Position numbers and translations under genes: made by a program. The notes beneath the pieces were generated by a model. It was not told the DNA's origin, ran no database searches, and saw only the letters and a program-made list of their open reading frames with translations. A DNA stretch of 64,000 bases from Monarcha castaneiventris obscurior (Eukaryota > Chordata > Aves > Passeriformes > Monarchidae). The stretch spans positions 7,005,001 to 7,069,000 of the forward strand of contig JAMPIT010000230.1 in the NCBI GenBank assembly GCA_026261815.1, written 5' to 3'. This document shows, piece by piece, positions 23,880 through 33,495 of the stretch (the stretch's first letter is position 1; each line of letters begins with the position of its first letter).

Positions 23880-24235
23880 CTCACTGAGGTTATTTGCCAC
23901 CTGCTTTTGTCAGGGCCCTGAGAGCTCAACCAGGCTGGACCTTCAGCCCAGGGCTGGACCTTCAGCCACGCTGGGGCTGCACCTGCCTTCATCCTCCTCA
24001 GAGCCGTGCCTGCCTCTTCCCAGCCCTGTCCAGCCATCCCAGGGCGCTGCCCGACCCTGGTGCCCTGTGCCAGGCCGGGGTCTGACCCACCTCTGCGGGC
24101 TGATGTCCTGCAGGGCTGGGCCTGCCCTGACGTGGGGGAAAGGACCCTGCCAGACCCTGCCCAAAGCCCCTCTGTCTGGAGCTGCCACCTGCAGCTGTGT
24201 GAAAATGAAAGCACTGGCTACAGTGCGGACAAGAA
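23880..24235. other. GC-rich block in AT-rich intron, possible decayed LTR
   Basis: About 350 bp are markedly richer in C and G than the DNA on both sides. The block contains a short direct duplication of GGCTGGACCTTCAGCC at about 23932 and 23952, and many TG/CA dinucleotides as if CpGs had decayed. Open frames run through it on both strands, none with a recognisable domain. An old LTR is the simplest explanation, but I could not find TG...CA ends with matching flanks. Confidence 0.4.
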
Positions 24236-27200
24236 GCAGCTCCAATTACTCAGAAATACCGAGGAAATGCCGATGTAAAAACTTTTAATTTTTGGTCAAC
24301 GAACACTACTCACACACAGCAAACAGAAATTTGAAGTTCTACAGTGTACATCAGATTGCACTAGTTTAAACAGAATGATGAAACCAATGAGAATTTATCT
24401 CATAGTCACCTAAAATGCTTGCAGTTCATAGGTTCTTTAAAAGCCAGTTCTTTTACCAAGAAGGGCAAAAATGCTTTTTGCATTTGGCAAAAAAAAAAAA
24501 AAAAGATTTCTGGATTTTCACTAAATGAAACACTTCAGAAGAAATGTCTTGTTTCCATTTTGAAGAACAGTTTCCCTTTAGAGAATCAAAAATCTATCAG
24601 CCAGTTTTACATTTAATGTCATTTACATATTTTTAGAGTTCTGTAGGGCAATATGGAAGTTGCCACCTAAAACTTTGAAAAAAAACCTTCTTAAAACAGA
24701 AAACAAATTTTCATCCAATTTTTCTAAGAAAATCCTGCTTTTCAATTACTCAAAATGTCCTTTGGAGACAAGAGCATTTATTTTTGTATGACTGGACAGC
24801 ATGCTAATCTTACCATAAGAACACCATTTTCTATTCTTACGCAAATATATTAATGCATGTATAGTCAAAGTTGTGAGAGGTACCTTCATCTTTATGTTGC
24901 CCCAATTCTGGCATGCTGTACATTGTTCAAAAATACCATTAAATATCCACCTCCTGTTCATATAAGCCCCACCACAAAATATTAAAACTCTCTATTAAGA
25001 AGTAGGACCATATATTTCTGCTAGTATGTATTATGCCGAACACATGTGCTATTTGTTGTATTAGCTGAAGCTCTTTCAGTGTTTTGGTATTCAAAATTTC
25101 TTCCTTGTGGTATTTGAACTTTGGATGTCACGGAGAATACACTGCCATGGCCACAGCTGTCTTTATTAGGACTCAAGTGCAAAACTATGCTGGGCAGTAT
25201 TTCCTTCAGAATCTTCTGGAAAACACAATAAATTCACTGATGGTTGTGCATTTTCCTTCTTCAGGGCTACACATGCCATATATTAATGTCTACTGCTGAA
25301 TTGCTATTTACATTTTGGGTGGAGCAGAAATTTCATGTCTTCAAAATCATTGTGGACACTTGGTGCTTCTCTTCTTTCCAAAAGGGTTTGTTATTGTGAC
25401 TCTTAGTAAACTATATTATATGAGATTTTTGAATGAGGCTGATCAGGACATTTTCTTGGTCTTCACTACTTTATTTACTAATAGTTATTTTTCAGTAGGC
25501 AACTTCTTTCATTCAAGGATCTTTCCCACATTTCTCACCCATCCTCCTCAGCAGACAAAGCTCTGCCTCCCTTCTGCCCTCAAATATTTAAGTACAGCTT
25601 CCACAAAGCCCAGACACTGTCAATACTGTAAGGATGATCAGTTTTATGTGGTGTCATTAATGATGATATCTCAATTAGTGAAAGCCAAAACAGACAAATA
25701 TCCAAAGCAGCGCCTTTGGCTTTCTTCATAAACGGTGTGTGAACTAAAAACTAGCAACCTGTCTGATGGAAAAGCAGCAGCATAGAAATTCAAGAAAAGT
25801 AAAGTTATTCTTCCAAGAGTTACTGGTGCTACAAGAAAGAAGTTCCATGATCCCACCATCTCATTTAATTCTGGTTTCAGCACCACTGCAGTCTGAACTA
25901 CTGACTCATTTTACAGAGAAAATAGCTTCAAAACTAAACAAAACCTGGTGCAAGACCTTGATGAGACAGGGAACATCAAGAAAGGGGGAACCTTGAGGAG
26001 ATTCCTTTTCATGTAGCAAAGGAAAGGCCTCATCTGGCTTTGTGTCAGTCTTCTATTGACCACTGTGTATGATAGTGATCACCAGGTTTGCCTAGTTATA
26101 CACAGAGGTGTGTGTGGGGGGGGTGTAAATGCAAAATAGGCACGTTTCTTACTATATGAACAACCTTAACAGGTAGGTTAGTCAGATAAATTAACTTCTG
26201 GGCAACCTGCCACAGGTCCAACATTTGAATATTCATCCCACTGTTCTGAACAGCTCTGTTTCATCCACAAGATCGTGAGCTCAGTGCTGGAGTCACTGAA
26301 GGAAAATTCTGTTGACAGTGCAATTCAGGAGATTGGATTATACAGCAATATTGGTCCCTCTTGCTTTAAACTTATGAATAACTAAGAGCATCATTTTGGT
26401 AGTCTTGTCTCTTTTAATTTCCTATTACTAGCTGCATTATGAAGCTTCTCTTTGAGAGGTTTATGAAATTCTTTCCAAAGACATTTTTCTTTTCATCTAC
26501 ATCCCTTCCTCAAAGTTAAGATGCCACATCTAAATTAAAAGTGTTGTCTGACATATGAGTCTCACAAAAAAACATTTTGGAAAGCAAGATCTGAAAAGAC
26601 ACATTTAACTGTGTAGCCACTGAGTCCAAGATGAATCAAAAACCCAAAACTTCATTTTTTTATAATGAAATCTTTTTAGAACTTATTCTTGTAGAACCCT
26701 GTTAAAAACTCTGCTGAGTGAGTTTTAACATTTTTGACCAAAAGATTTCATTTTTCACTTAAAGATGAAGAGAAATGAGCCAGTTTCTTCATAAGGAAAA
26801 TTCTAAAGATGGAATAAAGGAAGAAATTTGCTGCATGAAAATTTTTATGTATTTTCAATTACTTTTCTTGGGAACTTTCTAGTTTTTTTGTAAGAAGACA
26901 AGTCATGGGTAGCAGACTAAAAAAAATAGTTTTTTCCATATAGACTTAAAAATCTGTAGCTACTATGAGGTAGTTAAAATGCAGTTCATCTGCCCTTCAA
27001 AAATAAAATGTGCACCAAGAAAAGCCAGCTTCTCCTAGGCTCCCAGCTAGGTGCATCCATACATCAGGGGCCAAATTATAGGAGGAAAGATGAAAACAAA
27101 TGTGGATAGAAGCTAATGCAGTCTTCATAAAATAAACAACCAGATGTTCTAAAGAGCACTACTGAGAGGAAAGCACTGCCACAGGTCTTTGGAGAGTGAC

Positions 27201-28779
27201 TTCTTCCCTAAATGGAGTGTAATGCTGTCCACTAATGGAAAAGTATGTGCTAATGCCTGAAAATCCCCCAAAGGGTGCAAAGCAAGAGGTTCGGGTGTCT
27301 CACAGTTTGACACTGGCAAATGAACAGAATTTAGATCAACTGTGTGCTTTAGTTTTAGCATATCCTTAGCATTGTTCAAAGGATACTTACACAGTCTTTA
27401 TACAGTGTTTCTTTGCAAATCACACTACTGCTTTATTAAGCCATGAAGTAAGCAAGTGCTTCACAGACTTAATATTCACTGATTTTAGGTGCAATGCAAA
27501 AATTACTCAGTGAAATTTTTCAGCCTATATCTTGAGGCAGCTCAGGTATAATACCATGTTATCATGTCGAAGAAACTTCAGTTGCCTTTAAATGTTTCCT
27601 TTTTATATCCCTAACTGGGAGCTGAGAAGATTAGACAAGAATTCCAATACATAATTGTCATCTACTTCAAAGAAGAGACTACTTGTCCCATTACAATTCG
27701 GATCCTCCAAAATTCAGTAGCTGTGCATGCCAGCCAAATTCTGGAGCATAGAGGTGACATAGAGGTGTGGTTTCCCAGGTGCCCAACAAATAAATGAAAA
27801 TGTTCCCACTGATTTTGATAATTGAGGTCCAAGCATTCTGTGGAAAATCTCAGGGAACCTTTTTTTTCAAATTCAAGACAGTACCTTCACAAGACTTCAT
27901 TAACAGTTTTTTTTAAGTCAGGTAGCACATACTAAAGGTAGAAAAGCATGATAAGGGCTGAATAACCATCTTTCCCATCCAGGAAAAAGTGGAATAGCAC
28001 TTGGGAATTTATTGTAAAGAATTATGATTCAAATGTACTACAAGTTACATGTGGAGCTACGACTTGGACTAGTTCCAGCTTGCCAATTTTCATTAGTAAT
28101 TCTTCTTCATCAGCAGTCAGAGTGTTACTGTTCAAAATAGTCCTTACTTCTTTGTATGATTACAGAGAGGTTGTTAGGAAAATAAGGACACACAGAGAAT
28201 GTCTATTTCTGTAAATGCAAATTCATACATTTAACATAGGCTACTCTCTGAAGGTTCTTGGTAAGGGTATCTATAACAGGAAGCATAGCACAAATTCTCC
28301 TGTAATATTAAACACGCAGTTTTAAAGGTTCATCACCACAGGGGCTTTATTCCAGTCTCCAACAAAATGGAATATTCCTTTAATTTCAGACAGACATTCA
28401 ATAAAATGCATAAATCATTGCACTGCTGTTTTTGCCATTGTCTGCAGGGTTGAATCAACACCATCAGACATCCTGTGTCCTTCCAAGACATGAGTTTTCT
28501 TTCACAAAAGTTTGCCTTCAGGAGGCACCCCTCTTCCTGTGAAAAGAGGCTGGGAAGAAAATACTGATAGCAAACTTCTTTCTTCCCCTAGGGAACCCAA
28601 AATAAAACTGGTGTGCATCACAAAGATACCCTCGGAAGAGTCCAGCATCTGGATCACAAAAGTGTATCTTGAGGAGGTCTTGACTTTCAAAGCCATAAAA
28701 CAGCTAACAGTGAATTTATTGGTTCATAATTTAATTCATTAAGCTGGGCTACTAATTATTTCTCCATCTGGCTTCACAC

Positions 28780-28995
28780 TAGTATTATTTATGCAGCAGC
28801 CATCTCTCTTCCACACTTATGTATAAATAAAGCCATAAATCTAGATTAATTATTCCAGTAAGATTTTGCAATTTTTTAATTGATGATCTGCATTAATAAA
28901 AAGAAGAAATTATAATAAAACACAAAATTTTGATGATCCTTTGAAATATTTTATTTTATACATATTAATATTAGCATATGCATTGAGAGAGTTAC
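28780..28995. other. AT-rich block, candidate conserved noncoding element
   Basis: The block is dense in TTAAT, TAATTA-like and ATTA words, which are homeodomain-type cores, and in TTTATTTTAT runs, with no repeat family recognised. Such composition is common in deeply conserved enhancers but also in plain AT-rich intron. It is listed only so that the region can be checked by alignment. Confidence 0.2.
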
Positions 28996-29296
28996 ATATT
29001 GAAATTGAGGAGAGGTGGAAAAAGCATCATGAGTTGAGACTCATTTATGCTCAAAGGGCACTGCAGATGGCAGGTCCTTGAGGTCCCATAGTCATCTTCA
29101 GAGTGCATTCAAAACAGAATGAACACAAAAAGCTCAAATAAACCACGTATTGCCAAGCTGAATTTCTCTTGCCTTTGTATTCTGCTTGCTGAACAAATGC
29201 TTTTACCAGCAGCTTCAACTTACAAGAAAAACATCATTTCTCCATAAACTTTTGTTCTACTAGCACAAAAATGTAGCAAGGAAATCTAATGAAATC

Positions 29297-29367
29297 TAAA
29301 AAACCAAAACACCCCACAAAAAACCCAAACCAAACAAACTCCAACCCCAGAAACCTAACAAAACCTC
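29297..29367. repeat. A/C-rich low-complexity run
   Basis: About 70 bases consist almost only of A and C (repeated AAAC, CAAAC and CCCAAAC words), ending at AAAACCTC. It is low-complexity DNA in VIPR2 intron 2. Confidence 0.8.
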
Positions 29368-29492
29368 TTACATCTACTATTCCTCTTCCTTCCACTAAAT
29401 TACAGTTCACTACATCACTACCTATATATTTATCTTTCTATGCAGAAAGAAAATGAAAACAATAAAGTGACAGGGAGAGTTGGGGTTTTGGG

Positions 29493-29843
29493 TGTAACAC
29501 GACGGTCCGGGTTTCCCTTTGCACAGCTCCATGGTCCTCTGGGTGCGAATCTGATCTTCTGTCTGAAACACTGTCCACTTGGGAGACCCAGAGATCCTTC
29601 CTGCCACTAGTACTTTACTGTCAGCTGTAGCTAGAGAGAAATGCTTGGATCCCAGGCTTTTAGCTTTCCCTCAGATTTGTTCTTTCTGCTGGTCCTGTCA
29701 TCACCAGCCTGCAGCTCCTCTGCCAGCCAGAAAACACTACAACACCCCAACACATGAAAATGTGTTCACGCCCAGCTGGTATCCCAGCCAGTGCATCCTT
29801 AGCACCTGCACACCTCTCACCACATGCTTGCTGCAGCTGTACA
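29493..29843. mobile_element. Possible decayed LTR next to exon 2
   Basis: This GC-rich block starts TGTAACACGACGGTCCGGGT and ends GCAGCTGTACA, so the ends are TG and CA. The flanks TTTGGG and TTTGAT agree at four of six bases. Retained CpGs at the left and many TG/CA pairs elsewhere suggest a CpG-rich insertion that has partly decayed. It ends about 150 bp from exon 2 on the downstream side. The minus strand has an open stretch to about 29640, but stops upstream argue against a coding exon. Confidence 0.38.
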
Positions 29844-29995
29844 TTTGATGCAAAATTGCATAAATTCTAAAAGCCATACGATCCCAAGCACAGTTCAGAC
29901 AACTACGGAAACTGCAATCGCAACAGGAAAGAAGGTAGAGGGAGAAAATCTTCAATACTCCAGTTATCTCTACATTACAGCTTTTATTTTCTTAC

Positions 29996-30098
29996 CTTTG
30001 TAGTCCACTGGCTTTGCATTCTTTAGAAGTTCCATGCACCTTGTTTCCTCCTTGTGAATCTCCAGCTGAAATCTGCATTCTGGATGGACACCACTCAC
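29996..30098 (-). CDS. VIPR2: VIPR2 exon 2: mature N terminus
   Basis: This 103-bp exon encodes residues 18-51 and the first base of Gly52, after a TTTCACACAG acceptor and before a GTAAGA donor. The peptide reads VSGVHPECRFQLEIHKEETR and then CMELLKNAKPVDYK. HPECRF and the E-E-T-x-C pattern are the start of the VPAC2 extracellular domain, an alpha helix that contacts the C-terminal half of VIP or PACAP. Cys38 is the first of the six conserved domain cysteines; Cys25 is the extra N-terminal cysteine also present in human VIPR2. The signal-peptide cleavage site probably falls within residues 20-23. The C-terminal part of the exon diverges from human, as expected for the loop before the WDN motif. 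Confidence 0.95.
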
Positions 30099-32907
30099 CT
30101 GTGTGAAATCAACAAACATGTTATGTCTTGAAACTAGAATTAATATGCTTCATGAAGAATGCAACTCCCAAGAATGAAAGCCACAACTTTAACTGGCACA
30201 GGTTTCACCCAAGCACATGCTAGGCACTTTTCAGACTCGATGCCCATTTTAGCTTCTCACACATTGACTTTTCAGAACAAAATATTGAAATAATCTACTG
30301 GCTTCTCCCTGTGGCATTCATCTAGCTTTCTAGTGCGTTCCTCAATACTGTGCCTTCACATCTTTTTCTCCAGAAAAACTCTGAGCTGAAACTGAAACAG
30401 GAAAGTAGACACATTTGCTTTTTTTCCCTTTGTAGTAAGTTACAGAGGTGAAAGTTTAATACAAATCACAGAACATGAAAATTGATCAAACTTCATTCTC
30501 TTTGACACAGTAAATTCTGCTTTTCTTCCCTTTTCCGCCATGTATATTTTATCTCCTAAAGGTCCCAGAGCATGATTATTTGATTCAAACAAATGCTACA
30601 CAGGAAGAAAACCCCACTGCTTAAAAATTAAAGCACTAATGCCTTTACTGGTTCAAAGCCTTGCCCCAATTCTTTGGTTTTCAGAAAAGTTTATGTCTGT
30701 GGGAAGAGACAGGAATGCAGCAGTACTGGGGAGAGAAACAAGACCCTGGGAAGTTGTACTGGGGTCAGATGAATTCAGAGAGGCATTCAGAGCCTCACAG
30801 AGAAACACATGGAGTCCGTAAGAGACTGCATGGGAGAAATCACTGCAGGAGGTGACAAGTGGAAAAGTTGGAACATCAGTGGAACTGATGGGACAGTTTG
30901 ATTAGCTCAAATGAAATCACATCTTAAAAAAATAAAATATGAATGTGCAGTACTTCACTCATGCTCATACTTGTAATTACCAAGAAAAAGGTGGTCTCTC
31001 TCCAAGTTTCTGTCTTTCTCTCACATTTTTTAGGAGACATTTAATAACAGAATCTGGTAATGATCTCTGATCGTGACACAGTAATTTTTTTAAAATGATA
31101 GTAATTAATTTAGCTGTGATTCTGGGCCCAGAACCTTGGATCCAGAGTTAGGACCAAATCTGGTGATTCTGCAGTTTCCTTGTGGAAAAAAAACACTTGC
31201 ACAGCTTTTAAAAATGCAGTGCAAGAGCCATGAGCATAACAGCAGAGGCTTTTATGAAAACACACAAAAATCTGTCCCTTCTCCAAATGTCTCATTTCAC
31301 CATCTACAACATCAGAACCTTACTTCCTTTTCCATGTCGTTTCTCTATGTTGAGTATTGAAATATGTTTTGAGTGCAGAAATCTTTTCCTTTCAAAGACA
31401 CATATTTAACATAAAGATTTCTAGAACTTATAATTGAAAGTATAGCATTATATTGAAAATACCTATGTTTTACTATGTATTATCTTTTTTGCAGATAGCT
31501 CCCATGTAAAAGTCCCACGTATGCATAATGTTTTTAATAGCACTTTCCTTTCACAGAACATATTTTGGCTATTTTTAATTTCCAAGTGCAAACATTCAGT
31601 AACTGGCAGTAGATTTCATACTCATCAAGAAGTATTACAATTACTGGGTCTTGGAAAGGAAGGTGCAGTAAATAAAAATGTTAGCTAAATGAAGGGTAAG
31701 TCAAAGTAGCTACTGCAATTAAGCAAGCTGCCAAATAAACAACTTCTTTTTCTGGTACTTCCAAAATGTCAGTGATTAATAGCAAATGTTAAATTGAAAA
31801 CATACATTTGTTAGTACACAAAGGTAGCATATTACTTTTGACAGCTGGGCTGCCTGCTAACTGTACTATACTTTGTTCTAATACATCCATTTCATTCAGA
31901 TGGGCTTCACAAAGCTAAAGGAAGAGATTTAGGGTTCCAGACTACGTGGCTCTGGCCACTTCCCAAAACACATCAAGATTTTGAGGGCACTCACCACTCT
32001 TTAGGACTTGTGCTTAACCCTCTACTTAACCAGCAGCAGGTTACCCTTTGTCACCAATGAATACAGAACCGCGTGTAAAGGTGCACACTGAGCTGGAAAT
32101 ACAGCTCAGGAGGTGCTCTGCGTTTTAAGCAGCTTAGCAATTTCTAAGGCATCTAGACCAGCAGTTTGACAGATGAACATTTCCTCTGACAAGCAGCTTA
32201 CACTCACCTTCAGCATGTTTTCCCGACTTTTGGTGTTACACAGTAACAAAAAAAGAAAAAATTCTAAAGGACTCTTAATTTTTTTTTTTGCGTGTATCAT
32301 ACTTCCATCAACGTAACTGACTTTTACAAACTACTTAAGAAACCCTTGAAAATAGAAAGATGATAAAGGCAGGCGCCCTAAAGAAGGCTTCAGTATTCTG
32401 AATACTTTGTACATCGCAATCCCATTGCACGTATTACAGAGCAGCTGCTGATGCGGGGCTTTTCCCCGTACGATGACGGCCTCTGGACCGCTCCCGGGCA
32501 GCGCTCCGTGAAAACTCTTCGCAAATCAGCGGTGTCCAGCGGCTACGGGGAAAACTGCGGGGAGCAAGGGGCGGCTCGGCGGGGATGGGACCGTGCCCGG
32601 CGGAGCGGAGCCGGGACGGAGCGCCCGGGCTGCGGGCAGGGAGCGCCGGCGGCAGCGCCCGGGGTCCCGGCGGGGCTGCCGCCCGCTCCCCTCGCGTTCC
32701 TCACCCGGGGACAGGCGGAGAGAAGGGACAGGAGGCACCGATGTCCCTCCCGGAGTGTGCGCGGCGGGGCCGGAGCTCCGCACCTGCCGCGGGGAGCATC
32801 CCGCAGGGCTCCGCACAGGCTCCGCGGGAAGGAGCCGTAGGGCCACCCCCGCCCGCGGTCCGGCGTGGGGCAGCGCTCCCCGGGCCGGGCTGCGCGCAGA
32901 CACTTAC
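30099..32907 (-). other. VIPR2: VIPR2 intron 1 (2.8 kb)
   Basis: The intron has a consensus GTAAGT donor and a TTTCACACAG acceptor. Its first 450 bp lie within the CpG island and the rest turns AT-rich. I recognise no repeat in it. First introns often hold regulatory sites, but none stands out by eye beyond GC-box-like words in the island. Confidence 0.9.
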
Positions 32908-33495
32908 CGGCCCCAGGCTCCAGCAGAGCGAGAGCAGCACGATGGGCAGGGTCCTCATGCCCGCCGAGTGCCGGGCCCGGCGGGCTGCGCTCCGCGGCGC
33001 TCCGCGGGCCCCGTGCGAAGGCGGGGAGCGGGGTGCGGCTCCCGCCCGGCACCATAGGGCCCGGGGCCGCTGCCGCCTCCCCGCACCTGCCCCGCTCCGC
33101 CGCCGCAGCTCCCGGCCCGACCGCGGCCGTGCCCGCCGCCGCTCTGCGCGGAGCTCCTCCTCTAGCCCCCGGCTCCTGCCCGCCCGCGTCTCCCCAGCCC
33201 CTCTCCTCGCCTTCCTTTTCTCCTCCTCCCTCTCGCTGCCGCCGGCGCTCCCCCCATGAGAGGTGCGAGTCGCTGCCCTGAGCCGGGACGCCCCCCGCCC
33301 ATCGCTGTGCCCGCAGGTGCCCACCGCCAGCCCCGGGCTGCTGCCGGGCACTGGATGGCTCTTACCCCTCAATGCCCGCTCCCCGGTGCCCCCTTTTCCC
33401 GTGATAGGAAAACTCCTTTTTAACAACGACCAGGGAACCTGGGTGCCCGTCCCGACCGCACATCGGTGCCCGCACCGGGGTGCCTTTTGCCGGTG
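32450..33495 (-). promoter_or_regulatory. VIPR2: CpG island promoter of VIPR2
   Basis: About 1 kb of very GC-rich, CpG-dense DNA stands out sharply from AT-rich flanks and spans exon 1, the 5' UTR and the proximal upstream region. GC-box-like words occur at several points, for example CCCCCCGCCC near 33290 and CCCCCGCCCGCG near 32848. No TATA box is evident upstream of the start codon. This fits a TATA-less, broad promoter. The transcription start cannot be placed from sequence. Long overlapping open frames on both strands here result from base composition. Confidence 0.85.
32908..32958 (-). CDS. VIPR2: VIPR2 exon 1 coding part: start codon and signal peptide
   Basis: The ATG at 32958-32956 opens MRTLPIVLLSLCWSLGP, 17 codons, ending at a GTAAGT donor in phase 0. 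The leucine-rich core after a basic start is a signal peptide, and both MRTL and the P|V exon junction match human VIPR2, which decides this start. The context GGGCATGA has a purine at -3. The frame stays open for 156 codons upstream, to an ATG at 33426, but that extension would be arginine- and glycine-rich CpG-island sequence and would bury the signal peptide, so I reject it. The 5' UTR length is unknown. Confidence 0.93.

Larger units (their letters stand above)
17917..29995 (-). other. VIPR2: VIPR2 intron 2 (12.1 kb)
   Basis: The longest intron in the window has a GTAAGA donor and a TTTGTTTCAG acceptor. It holds LTRs at 18481-18795 and 22648-22882, a CTCF-core match at 23427, GC-rich decayed blocks at 23880-24235 and 29493-29843, an AT-rich block at 28780-28995, an A/C-rich simple run at 29297-29367, a 16-base poly-A at 24489, and possible old short-repeat pieces near 20229 and 27750. 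The stretches between 19 and 22.6 kb and between 24.5 and 28.7 kb show nothing else that I can name. Confidence 0.9.

Noticed and set aside
23780..24214. 144-codon minus-strand open frame in intron 2
   Set aside because: The frame follows the GC-rich block and an internal duplication. It has no recognisable domain and a plus-strand frame of similar length overlaps it.
29737..29955. Minus-strand frame next to exon 2 as an alternative VIPR2 exon
   Set aside because: It ends in a stop, has no clear acceptor and donor pair, and the similarity-looking stretch further on is separated by stops in all frames.
32585..33259. 224-codon open frame on the plus strand, antisense to VIPR2 exon 1
   Set aside because: It is a CpG-island composition artefact, rich in Arg, Ala, Gly and Pro, with several equally long frames overlapping on both strands.
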